Source: JBAWWY01 sp037144355 (GTDB lineage Bacteria; Bacillota; Clostridia; Peptostreptococcales; Anaerovoracaceae). Taken from it: a DNA stretch of 64,000 bases. The notes beneath the pieces are model-generated. The model was given only the letters and a program-made list of their open reading frames with translations, was not told the DNA's origin and did no database searches. The stretch spans positions 1 to 64,000 of the forward strand of contig JBAWWY010000004.1 in assembly GCA_037144355.1 (NCBI GenBank), written 5' to 3'. Both the position numbers and the translations under genes were made by a program. Every line of letters starts with the position of its first letter. The first letter of the stretch is position 1. Shown here one piece after another: positions 41,868 to 49,682 of the stretch.

Positions 41868-43085
41868 ATGGATTTTAATACTGGCAGCACAGGCTTTATG
41901 CTAATTGCCACAAGCTTGGTAATGTTGATGACTCCAGGACTCGCCTTTTTTTATGGCGGTCTGGTTGGAAGAAACAATATAATCACTATAATGATGCAAA
42001 GCTTTGTATCTATGGGAGTAACAACGGTTTTATGGTACTTGGTTGGTTACTCCTTATGTTTCAGCGGAGATGTCGGTGGGATAATAGGAAATTTGGATAT
42101 GGCATTTTTACATGGTGTTACAATTAATGATGCCTTGTCACCAACAAACAATGTTCCATTGCTTGTATTTATTGCCTATCAGATGATGTTTGCAATAATA
42201 ACACCAGCACTGATAACAGGAGCCTTCGCGGACAGGGTTCAATTTAAGGCTTATATAATCTTTCAGATCGCCTGGCTTTTATTTGTATACTTCCCATTCG
42301 CCCATATGGTATGGGGTGGCGGAATTCTCGCCCAGTGGGGAGTCCTTGATTTTGCGGGAGGAATTGTCGTTCATGCAACTGCTGGAATGGCTGCGCTTGC
42401 ATCAGTATTCTTTGTAGGCAAACGTCATGTGAAACCAAGCGAACCACACAATGTTCCACTTATTGCAATAGGAACAGCGCTGCTATGGTTCGGCTGGTAC
42501 GGTTTCAACGCAGGAAGTGAACTCAGAGTCGACAATATTACAGCGCTTGCATTTCTAAATACCGATATAGCTGCGTCTTTTGCTGCAATTGTATGGCTTG
42601 CAATAGAATGGTTCCAAACAGGGAAACCAAGATTTATAGGTTTGCTCACAGGAGCGGTTGCGGGCCTGGCTACAATTACTCCAGCTGCGGGATATGTCAG
42701 CACGGACAAAGCGGTAATTATTGGAATTTTAGCCGGGATAATATGTTATTTCGCGGTAAAAATGAAGAACGTCCTAAAATGGGATGATGCCCTTGATGTG
42801 TGGGGAGTTCATGGAGTAGGTGGGATACTTGGAGTTGTAAGCTTGGCATTGTTCGCAAGCAAGGCTATCAATAGCTCCGGCGCTGATGGATTATTACTTG
42901 GAGGAACAAAATTCTTCTTGATTGAATCAGGAGCGGTTATATTTGCAGCTGCATATGCTTTTGTATTTTCATACTTATTACTTTTCATTATCAACAAGAT
43001 TACACCAGTTCGAATTGAAAATGAGGGTGAAGACTTCGGATTGGACAATCAGATCCACGGGGAACAGGCATATTATTTCAATTAA
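41868..43085 (+). CDS. amtB: ammonium transporter
   Basis: This 405-aa Amt-family channel has about eleven transmembrane helices. The family marks are GFMLIATSLVMLMTPGLAFFYGG at the N-terminus, the periplasmic gate region, the first pore histidine in GGIVVHATAGMAALAS and the second in VWGVHGVGGILG. It conducts ammonium into the cell at low external levels. AGGAGG precedes the ATG. Unlike most amtB genes it is not followed by a PII gene; a 35-aa membrane peptide follows instead. Confidence 0.95.
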   Translation: MDFNTGSTGFMLIATSLVMLMTPGLAFFYGGLVGRNNIITIMMQSFVSMGVTTVLWYLVGYSLCFSGDVGGIIGNLDMAFLHGVTINDALSPTNNVPLLVFIAYQMMFAIITPALITGAFADRVQFKAYIIFQIAWLLFVYFPFAHMVWGGGILAQWGVLDFAGGIVVHATAGMAALASVFFVGKRHVKPSEPHNVPLIAIGTALLWFGWYGFNAGSELRVDNITALAFLNTDIAASFAAIVWLAIEWFQTGKPRFIGLLTGAVAGLATITPAAGYVSTDKAVIIGILAGIICYFAVKMKNVLKWDDALDVWGVHGVGGILGVVSLALFASKAINSSGADGLLLGGTKFFLIESGAVIFAAAYAFVFSYLLLFIINKITPVRIENEGEDFGLDNQIHGEQAYYFN

Positions 43086-43126
43086 TTAAAAACTAAACAA
43101 CTAGATTTATAACAACTAAATTCAGA

Positions 43127-43147
43127 GTATCCCATAACATGGGATAC
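43127..43147 (+). other. stem-loop between amtB and the small peptide gene
   Basis: GTATCCCA-TAACA-TGGGATAC forms a perfect 8-bp stem without a T tract. It may act as an RNA-stability or processing element in the amtB transcript. Confidence 0.55.
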
Positions 43148-43194
43148 AAAGCCACCGAAATATATGGATATGTGGCAGATGGAGGAGAAAGAAC

Positions 43195-43302
43195 ATGAAT
43201 ATTGAACTAGGAGCATTTTTAACGGTATTATTTGCTATTTTGACTGCAGTGGCACTATCCAATACGGCACCACCTCATAGCAGGTCAATGAGGGTAAAAT
43301 AA
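43195..43302 (+). CDS. 35-aa single-span membrane peptide downstream of amtB
   Basis: This small gene begins MNIELGAFLTV and ends SRSMRVK. Residues about 4-22 form one transmembrane helix (LGAFLTVLFAILTAVALS), and the tail is short and basic. GGAGGAG lies 8 nt before the ATG, the codon use is normal, and a strong terminator follows. It is most likely co-transcribed with amtB from the sigma-54 promoter. A regulatory subunit or stabiliser of the transporter is an attractive guess, not shown. I know of no family for it. Confidence 0.6.
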   Translation: MNIELGAFLTVLFAILTAVALSNTAPPHSRSMRVK

Positions 43303-43360
43303 ACAAAACAAAATTAATTTTATAACCCAGAACCCATTATATATAGATCCATTTACAAGC

Positions 43361-43392
43361 AAAAGCCTGGTTGAATTTTCAACCAGGCTTTT
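43361..43392 (+). terminator. terminator of the amtB transcript
   Basis: AAAGCCTGGTTGA pairs with TCAACCAGGCTTT around a 4-nt loop, followed by TTTC. The amtB unit therefore ends after the 35-aa gene. Confidence 0.85.
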
Positions 43393-43516
43393 CGCGTTGG
43401 AGGAATAGGCTAGTATATTGTATTGAAGGAAACATAATGTTAAAATAAAACAAAGGTATTTTAATATGGGCATTGGAACGGATGAAATTGAATGCTCTTA
43501 AAAAAGGAGGGTTAAA

Positions 43517-44260
43517 ATGAGCACGAGTAAATTCATTGCTATTTTCATTACAATAGCATTAGTACTTTCTTCTTTTGCAGGATGTAGCTCGGCACCTGCA
43601 GCTTCAACGGATAATACTACTGGCGATAAAACTGAAACGTCCACAACTAATGGAACAAGCAACATAGATATGGCATATTTGACAAAAGTACTTTCCAAGG
43701 GAGCGGCTGTGACCAACGGGGTAAGCTATGACATGGCTATAGCCGGAGCAGGGCAGACAACTAAGATGAGCTATGCAATGGAGGGTGGAAAAATAAAGGT
43801 AAGCGGTTCAAACCAAGGAGTAGAAAGCGTTACAATAATTGATGGCACGACAATGATAAGTTATGATCCAGTAAATAAAACAGGGATGAAGTTTGATACT
43901 AAAAACAAGCCTGTTTCAACCGGAACAACGGACCCAACCCAGGGAGCAGCCCCTGGAACAGTTCCAGATAGCAACCTTTCGGATAATCTTGATAAAACAT
44001 CTCTTGTTTTTCAAGAAAAGGGGCAATTTGATGGAGAGGAAGTTTTGATTGTTTCCGCTAAAAATACAGGGGATACTGGAAACTTAAAATTATGGATAAA
44101 TGAACGCTTGGGAATGGTTGTCAAGATGGAAGCGACCTCTGCCGATGGCAAAATAGTTTCCACGGAATTGACCAACATTAAAGTTGGCAAATTGCCAGCA
44201 GGCACATTTGATGTTCCATCAGATATTAAGTTTGTTGAAATCCCAAGTTTTGGCAATTGA
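43517..44260 (+). CDS. LolA-like lipoprotein
   Basis: This 247-aa protein has a lipoprotein signal peptide ending SSFAGC (Cys about 23) and a low-complexity Ser/Thr linker. The rest (about 55-247) has beta-strand patterns typical of the LolA/LppX/outer-membrane lipoprotein-sorting fold: VSYDMAIAGAGQTTKMSYAMEGGKI early and NLKLWINERLGMVVKMEATSADGK late, with TYDxxxxTG-like loops between. Gram-positive members of this fold are membrane lipoproteins of unknown or lipid-related role. GGAGGG precedes the ATG. It stands alone. Confidence 0.72.
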   Translation: MSTSKFIAIFITIALVLSSFAGCSSAPAASTDNTTGDKTETSTTNGTSNIDMAYLTKVLSKGAAVTNGVSYDMAIAGAGQTTKMSYAMEGGKIKVSGSNQGVESVTIIDGTTMISYDPVNKTGMKFDTKNKPVSTGTTDPTQGAAPGTVPDSNLSDNLDKTSLVFQEKGQFDGEEVLIVSAKNTGDTGNLKLWINERLGMVVKMEATSADGKIVSTELTNIKVGKLPAGTFDVPSDIKFVEIPSFGN

Positions 44261-44324
44261 GGAGGATAAGGCTAAAGTTTAGTATAAAGGCAAAATAAAA
44301 CAAGATGCAATGACAAATTCAGCG

Positions 44325-44355
44325 AAAATGACGGAAACTACTTTCCGTCATTTTT
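44325..44355 (+). terminator. terminator after the LolA-like gene
   Basis: AAAATGACGGAAA (44325-44337) pairs with TTTCCGTCATTTT (from 44342), with a 4-nt loop and more T after it. It may also serve the convergent Fe-S protein gene. Confidence 0.85.
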
Positions 44356-44389
44356 ATTTAAGTATTCTTGGGACAATTTATGGTATAGG

Positions 44390-45667
44390 TTAGAGATTCT
44401 GCCTATTAATCAACTTCTCCAGATATATGGATCTCATTTGCTCACTGGCCATTGCCTTTTTTACTGGTGGAAGTTTAAGAATAGCAGATAAAATAGCCGC
44501 CATTGCTCTGTGGCTGAATAAAGCCTTATTGTCGAAAATAAGTTCCTGCAACATTCCTTTTTCTATAGCCATTAGAACTACCCGGTGTACGGAAGTTGAA
44601 GGAGTTATCAATTTGCGACTGGTCTTTTTCAGCATAAGACTCTTGTTTGGGCAAGCACGAACGCAGAGACCACAACCAAGACAAATATTTTCATTAATGG
44701 CGGGAAGTTTCTTCCCGTTTTTTTCATGCATTTGAATAACTTCAACCTGGCATGCTTTTTCACATTTGCCGCAACTTATACATGAGTCTTCATTTAACTG
44801 AGGCAAAAATCCAGTAGGGACAACTGGGTGCAGGTTTCCAAATTTTTTTGAAGCTACTAGGGCTTCGCAACAGCAACCGCAGCAGTTGCAGATGAAGGAA
44901 ACTTCATTACGGACATTCTCGCCGCATTGCACAAGATTATATTCATACGCCTTATGAAGAAGTTCCAGACATTCCGATACATCCACCCTCCTAGCATAAT
45001 CATGCCTTATGAGGGAATCCGCCGTGTTTCCGAAAGTCATGCAAATGTCTTCAATGGGTGCATCACAGTTCTTCCCAACATGCTCCATCTTGTGACGGCA
45101 GTAGCACATGCTGATCCCAATATGGGGAGCTGTTTTTATTATGTGGCTTGCCTTTTCAAAATCCAGTATATGTACTGCATTCGAGCCATAGGACAAATCA
45201 AAGGCGGTCTCATTTGCAAATACTCTGCCCAAGCGAGTCTCACTGCTGAAGAAGAGCTCTTTTACAAAATCCTCTTCTACATTCATATACTGATAAAACA
45301 GCTCTGCGAGGAGCTTTTGATCGATATCGCTCCTTGTACGCATCATAGAAAACTCAAGGAAACCAGCCATGGGAGGAGGGAGCATGTATCGAATCTCTCC
45401 ATTTGTTTCCATGTCCATAAGAATACATCGCGAGGCTAGCTTTTTCAACAATTCACTTGCTTCAATCACAGGCATGCCCCAGATTGCCGCGGCTTTCTTT
45501 GAAGTAAATGGCTTGATTGGAAGTTGTGCAACGTAAGCTGCTTCTTTTTCGGAAAAGAGAATTGAAAGGATTTTATGCAAAGTCTCAGAAGGTGGAGCCC
45601 CCTGGGGAAATCTGTTCAATCTTTCCTCCAAACTATAATATGCGGATTTTGCAGTTATATGAGACAT
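44390..45667 (-). CDS. cysteine-rich 4Fe-4S ferredoxin-like protein
   Basis: This 425-aa cytoplasmic protein has an N-terminal winged-helix-like region (about 20-110), then a cysteine cluster CYCRHKMEHVGKNC with a following C, a second dense cluster in FICNCCGCCCEAL, and two classical ferredoxin motifs CISCGKCEKACQ and CLGCGLCVRACP (about 295-350). It probably carries at least three Fe-S or other metal centres and moves electrons, perhaps with sensing through the N-terminal domain. I recognise the general clostridial/deltaproteobacterial family but no defined function. GAGGT precedes the ATG. It is monocistronic. Confidence 0.8.
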   Translation of the reverse strand: MSHITAKSAYYSLEERLNRFPQGAPPSETLHKILSILFSEKEAAYVAQLPIKPFTSKKAAAIWGMPVIEASELLKKLASRCILMDMETNGEIRYMLPPPMAGFLEFSMMRTRSDIDQKLLAELFYQYMNVEEDFVKELFFSSETRLGRVFANETAFDLSYGSNAVHILDFEKASHIIKTAPHIGISMCYCRHKMEHVGKNCDAPIEDICMTFGNTADSLIRHDYARRVDVSECLELLHKAYEYNLVQCGENVRNEVSFICNCCGCCCEALVASKKFGNLHPVVPTGFLPQLNEDSCISCGKCEKACQVEVIQMHEKNGKKLPAINENICLGCGLCVRACPNKSLMLKKTSRKLITPSTSVHRVVLMAIEKGMLQELIFDNKALFSHRAMAAILSAILKLPPVKKAMASEQMRSIYLEKLINRQNL

Positions 45668-45780
45668 ATTACAAGACCTCCAAAAGATGAAGCGGTTTAA
45701 ACAATATTATCAAAATGTAAATATAATGATTTGATATCAATTCATTATAAACCAAGATAATAAAAACATTCAAGCTGGAT

Positions 45781-45838
45781 AACTATATTAAAAACTGGAA
45801 ACTGCCTGCATAAAACTATATTAAGGAATAGAAACTGC
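45781..45838. repeat. imperfect direct repeat upstream of the MFS gene
   Basis: AACTATATTAA, six variable bases and GAAACTGC occur at 45781-45805 and again at 45814-45838, a period of 33 bp (about three helical turns). It lies in the 254-bp region between divergent genes and could be a tandem operator. Confidence 0.55.
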
Positions 45839-45921
45839 AGAATAAATTGCAGAAAGGCTTCAGAGTAGTTATTATTAGGTGTGGAGAAAATTCAGTAAAT
45901 AGAAAGATGTGGAAATGACAA

Positions 45922-47112
45922 ATGAAGGCTAAAACAATTCTCGGGCTTGAAAGAAATGTATTCTTTACTGGGCTGACCAGCTTCCTGACAGATACAACAA
46001 CAAAGATGATTTATGCGGTTATGCCACTTTTCCTCATATCAATAGGAGCAACAAAAACAGAACTCTCTTTGATAGAGGGAATTGCTGAGAGCACAGCTTC
46101 CGTTCTTAAAGCACTAGCGGGATGGTGGAGCGACAAGATTGGCAAGAACAAGCCATTCATGATCTTGGGTTATGCCATGACTGCTTTGCTGACCCCTTTA
46201 TTTGCATTTGCAATTTCACCTTTGCAGGTTTTATTTATACGATTTGCAGAACGGGTGGGCAAGGGAATAAGAACAGCACCGAGAGACAGCCTTATTGCCT
46301 CATCAAGTGCAGCTGGCAAGCTTGGTCGAAGCTTTGGCTTCCATAAAGCTATGGACAATAGCGGGGCCATAATAGGGCCTTTGCTTGCATTTGCTGTTTT
46401 GGCAATTTTCCCGGAAGATTATCGTAAAGTTTTTATAATATCGGGAATACCGGCAATGCTTGGGGTCTTGGTGATACTATTTTTCATAAAGGAAGTTCAC
46501 AAGTTAAAATCAGAGCTTCCAGGGAAAATAAGACTGAAGGATTTCCCAAGGCGCTATTATTTCTTTCTTTCCATAGCATTCATTTTCACTTTGGGCAATT
46601 CCACGGATGCGTTGCTTTTAGTTAAAGCAAGCGACGTTGGAATCGCCGCCGCCTTTATTCCTCTTGTATATATGGTGTTCAACGGAGTCTCGGTACTGCT
46701 TTCTGTTCCAGCAGGAATGCTTTCAGACAGAATTGGAAGAGAAAAATTGATACTTTTAGGATACTTTGTGTATACGCTGGTTTATTTTGGCTTTGGAAGA
46801 GCGCAAAGCCCTATAATGATAATCATTCTATTTGCTTGTTATGGGATATATAGCGCGGCGGCCGATGGAGCGCAGAAGGCTCTAGTAGCAGATCTTTCAC
46901 CTAAAGGAAAAAGAGGCACAAGTTTAGGCTTGTACAATGCGATTATTGGATTTACCCTTTTACCAGCCAGCATACTCGGTGGAGTCTTATACGATAAACT
47001 TGGGAATGGAGCACCTTTTTATTTCGGTGCTGCAATGGGAAGCATGGCAACAATAATGATGTTGGTATTTTTGCTGACAGGAGCAAAAAAGCCAAATACC
47101 AATACAAATTGA
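45922..47112 (+). CDS. MFS transporter
   Basis: This 396-aa major facilitator protein has twelve predicted helices. The MFS loop motif is seen after helix 2 as GWWSDKIGKNKPFM and repeated in the second half as GMLSDRIGREKLILLG. The R-rich LGRSFGFHKAMDNSGAIIGP segment resembles the group of permeases including MFS exporters of unknown substrate. No neighbouring gene points to a substrate. The start at 45922 follows a weak site; the window shows no better one. Confidence 0.85.
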   Translation: MKAKTILGLERNVFFTGLTSFLTDTTTKMIYAVMPLFLISIGATKTELSLIEGIAESTASVLKALAGWWSDKIGKNKPFMILGYAMTALLTPLFAFAISPLQVLFIRFAERVGKGIRTAPRDSLIASSSAAGKLGRSFGFHKAMDNSGAIIGPLLAFAVLAIFPEDYRKVFIISGIPAMLGVLVILFFIKEVHKLKSELPGKIRLKDFPRRYYFFLSIAFIFTLGNSTDALLLVKASDVGIAAAFIPLVYMVFNGVSVLLSVPAGMLSDRIGREKLILLGYFVYTLVYFGFGRAQSPIMIIILFACYGIYSAAADGAQKALVADLSPKGKRGTSLGLYNAIIGFTLLPASILGGVLYDKLGNGAPFYFGAAMGSMATIMMLVFLLTGAKKPNTNTN

Positions 47113-47142
47113 TGTATTTTAGGAATAAGTCCATATGGGCGA

Positions 47143-47171
47143 TTGAACTTGAACGGGTGAATTGATATAAT
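47143..47171 (+). promoter_or_regulatory. promoter of the SPFH gene
   Basis: TTGAAC (47143-47148), 17 bp and TATAAT (47166-47171), with an extended TG, give a near-consensus sigma-A promoter downstream of the MFS gene. Confidence 0.75.
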
Positions 47172-47347
47172 AAACCCAGTGGGATAACCATGGCGAGGAA
47201 GTGAAATTTATGCATAATCGAAAAATCGCTTATCAGATTCTTATTTTGTTTTTGTTTTTATTTGCCATTGTGCCAAGGATAGTCACTTCGAATCAAAGGG
47301 ATATGACTTTTCTTTTTCAATGGATCACTAAAGAAGGAGTGGATAAA

Positions 47348-48247
47348 ATGCTAACAAATCTAATTATTTATACAGTCATATTTGTAATTATTGCAATATT
47401 CATACTCGGGATAAGGATTGTCAGGCCGACTCACCGTGGATTGATTGAAACTCTTGGGAAATACACAAAGTATGCTGAACCAGGATTCCATTGGGTTATT
47501 CCTCTAATTCAGAATCTATACAAAGTCAACATAACTGAACAGATGGTCAATGCGGAGCCTCAGGTAATCATCACAAATGACAACCTGAATGCCACTGTGG
47601 ATGCCCAGGTCTATTTCAGAGTCAAACCTGTAGAAGAAAGCGTTAAAGCTTCCCAGTACAATGCAAATATTTACAAGGACCAGGTAGTAAATCTGGCGAG
47701 GACTACCTTGAGAAATATAATAGGAACCATGTCACTTCGTTCAGCCAACAGCGAAAGAGGTGTTATAAATTCAGACTTGCATACGACTTTGGAAAAGGAA
47801 ACACAAAAATGGGGTCTTGAAATAACACGTACTGAACTAAAAGAAATAGATCCGCCAAAGGATGTTCAAGAAACCATGAACAAAGTAGTAAAAGCGGAAA
47901 ATGAGAAAATCGCAGCAATCGACTTTGCGACAGCAGCTGAAACAACGGCAGACGGAGTAAAAAGAGGAGAAATCAAGAGGGCTGAAGGTATCAGGCAGGC
48001 AAAAATATTGGAAGCAGAAGGTGAGGCTCAGGCAATCAAGCTTGTAAACCAGGCTGCAGAAGAATATTTTGTCGGGAATGCCCAACTTCTAAGAAAACTT
48101 CAAGCGCTGGAAACTGCTTTAAAAAATAATGCGAAGATTGTGGTGCCAACCGGAAGCGACCTTGTCAATGTAATCGGTGAAATGGCTGGCATAACTCCAA
48201 TCAACATGCATATCGACAAGACCCAGTCTGAAATTAAAAAAGTATAG
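47348..48247 (+). CDS. SPFH/band 7 (stomatin-like) membrane protein
   Basis: The protein (299 aa from this ATG) has one N-terminal transmembrane helix (about 4-24), the SPFH domain starting at IRIVRPTHRGLIETLGKY (about 26-190) and a long Ala/Glu-rich helical region (about 190-270) ending with a VNVIGEMAGI segment. SPFH proteins form large ring scaffolds in membrane microdomains and affect proteases or transporters. AAGGAG at 47334-47339 suits this start. The frame stays open back to an ATG at 47210 with its own AGGAAG, which would add a 46-aa extension with another hydrophobic segment. No NfeD partner is adjacent. Confidence 0.8.
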   Translation: MLTNLIIYTVIFVIIAIFILGIRIVRPTHRGLIETLGKYTKYAEPGFHWVIPLIQNLYKVNITEQMVNAEPQVIITNDNLNATVDAQVYFRVKPVEESVKASQYNANIYKDQVVNLARTTLRNIIGTMSLRSANSERGVINSDLHTTLEKETQKWGLEITRTELKEIDPPKDVQETMNKVVKAENEKIAAIDFATAAETTADGVKRGEIKRAEGIRQAKILEAEGEAQAIKLVNQAAEEYFVGNAQLLRKLQALETALKNNAKIVVPTGSDLVNVIGEMAGITPINMHIDKTQSEIKKV

Positions 48248-48254
48248 GATCACA

Positions 48255-48285
48255 TTAATCTTAATCTTAATCTTAAACTTAATAG
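48255..48285. repeat. TTAATC microsatellite
   Basis: Three perfect TTAATC units followed by two degenerate ones lie between the SPFH stop codon and the terminator. This is a simple repeat prone to slippage. Confidence 0.7.
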
Positions 48286-48335
48286 AAGCCTAGAAGCTTT
48301 AGTACTTGAGAATACGAAAAACGAATATAAATTTA

Positions 48336-48384
48336 AATAAGAGCCGCATCTGATTTCCGAAGATTTCAGATGCGACTCTTATTT
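48336..48384. terminator. bidirectional terminator
   Basis: AATAAGAG-N2-GCATCTGA pairs with TCAGATGC-N2-CTCTTATT, an interrupted 16-bp stem flanked by A and T tracts. It separates the convergent SPFH and LTDAQRT-repeat genes. Confidence 0.85.
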
Positions 48385-48425
48385 TGTGTTTGAAAAAATC
48401 AACTATATGTGAAGAATCTTAGGAA

Positions 48426-49400
48426 TTAGTTTTTTTCAGAACTTTCAATTGTCCCACGATTCATCATATTTCCTTCTGGACCATGACCTCTTCCATTTCC
48501 GTCCATCATTCCATGTCCAAATTTAGACATTTGGTCAGCCTGGGCTTGAGTAATTGTTCCTGCGGCAACTAGTTCTTTAAGATGAGTTGCTGCAAGTGCT
48601 TGCATTTCAGTTTGTAATGCTGTTCTTTGTGCATCGGTAAGATTCTTTACCATTGCGTTCCCTCTTTCCTGAGGTTCATTGGCAATTGCTGTGATTATGG
48701 CATCAGCTTCTGCTTGGGTAATGACTTTTTCAGTAACCAATTCTGCTACCGCGGTTTTAAATGCTGAAGTTCTGCTAGCCTGGATAGCTGTTCTTTGTGC
48801 ATCAGTTAACGCTGAAGAATTAGCTGAAGTCTTATCGATAACTGCCTTGGCAGTCTTATCTCTAGCAACATCTTTACCAAAACTCTTGTTTTGATCGTTG
48901 AATCTGTTTTGACCGTCAAACCTGTCTTGACCGTCAAACCTGTCTTGGCATCTTGCATTAAGTTGGTCAGCCTGGGCTTGATTGATTGTTCCGGCAGTAA
49001 CTAAAGCTTTTATATTAGCAGCTTCGATCAATTTGACCTTTGTTTCTAAAGCGGTTCTTTGAGTGTCTGTTAGAGTAGAAACCGGATTACTCGCTTTTTC
49101 TACTGGGGCTGTTGGTATTGCTGCGATTATTGCATCGGCTTGGGATTGTGTAAACACACCGCTTTTTACAAGATTTGCAAGAGCATCTTTAAGATTCGCT
49201 CCGCGGTCTTGCTGCAATGCTGTCCTTTGGGCGTCAGTCAAATTTGCAAATGCCGAGCTGGTGGAGTTTGCTTTTGCTTTATCATGGTTGCCGTTAAGGC
49301 TGGTGCTTGCAGTTGCCGATGATGCGAAGACCATGGCGCTGGAAGTTGCCAGAATGGTAATTGCCATAAAACTGGCCAAAACTATATTTCTTTTTTTCAT
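48426..49400 (-). CDS. secreted protein with four DUF2680-like LTDAQRT repeats
   Basis: This 324-aa protein has a signal peptide (cut near residue 27, VFAS) and four repeats of about 45-48 aa. Each runs LTDAQRTALQ, a helix ending in LV..G.ITQAQAD and a short tail, similar to the DUF2680 domain of Gram-positive exported proteins. Repeats 1 and 3 resemble each other, as do 2 and 4, so an A-B pair was duplicated. The two halves are joined by a short Asp/Arg/Phe/Gly/Gln linker (DRFDGQ units, about 150-165). The C-terminus is Gly/His rich (HGMMDGNGRGHGPE), which may bind metal. AAGGAG precedes the ATG. Function is unknown. Confidence 0.8.
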   Translation of the reverse strand: MKKRNIVLASFMAITILATSSAMVFASSATASTSLNGNHDKAKANSTSSAFANLTDAQRTALQQDRGANLKDALANLVKSGVFTQSQADAIIAAIPTAPVEKASNPVSTLTDTQRTALETKVKLIEAANIKALVTAGTINQAQADQLNARCQDRFDGQDRFDGQNRFNDQNKSFGKDVARDKTAKAVIDKTSANSSALTDAQRTAIQASRTSAFKTAVAELVTEKVITQAEADAIITAIANEPQERGNAMVKNLTDAQRTALQTEMQALAATHLKELVAAGTITQAQADQMSKFGHGMMDGNGRGHGPEGNMMNRGTIESSEKN

Positions 49401-49563
49401 AATACTTTCTCCTTAAATTTGGTGGGACAAAATTCATTTCCTGCATCCCACTCTCTTAATTTAACAGTGTTATGTGAAGACAGCATAGTTGTTGTGTGAA
49501 AGGTATGTGAACAATTTGAAATAGCGACATGATTGATAGGTTTATTAATCTTCAAAAGATTGA

Positions 49564-49682
49564 TATAATATATGAAAGTTAAGTTTGAGGCAAAATGGCT
49601 AGGAATATGCCGCCTTAAGGACCAGGGCGGATGACTATATGGGCTATTTCTAAATAGTATATTTATGAAGGAGGAGTTATCG
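49564..49682 (+). promoter_or_regulatory. -10 element and structured leader of the SLH-Cys gene
   Basis: TATAAT at 49564-49569 would start a leader of about 105 nt. It contains a CCGCC/GGCGG hairpin (49611-49632) before the GGAGG site. No convincing -35 and no known riboswitch class were seen. Confidence 0.4.

Noticed and set aside
44927..45439. Plus-strand frame of 170 codons
   Set aside because: It is antisense to the ferredoxin-like gene, whose cysteine motifs are unmistakable on the minus strand.
49576..49682. Possible cyclic di-GMP riboswitch before the SLH-Cys gene
   Set aside because: There is a CCGCC/GGCGG hairpin, but the conserved GEMM-I or GEMM-II core bases are not present.
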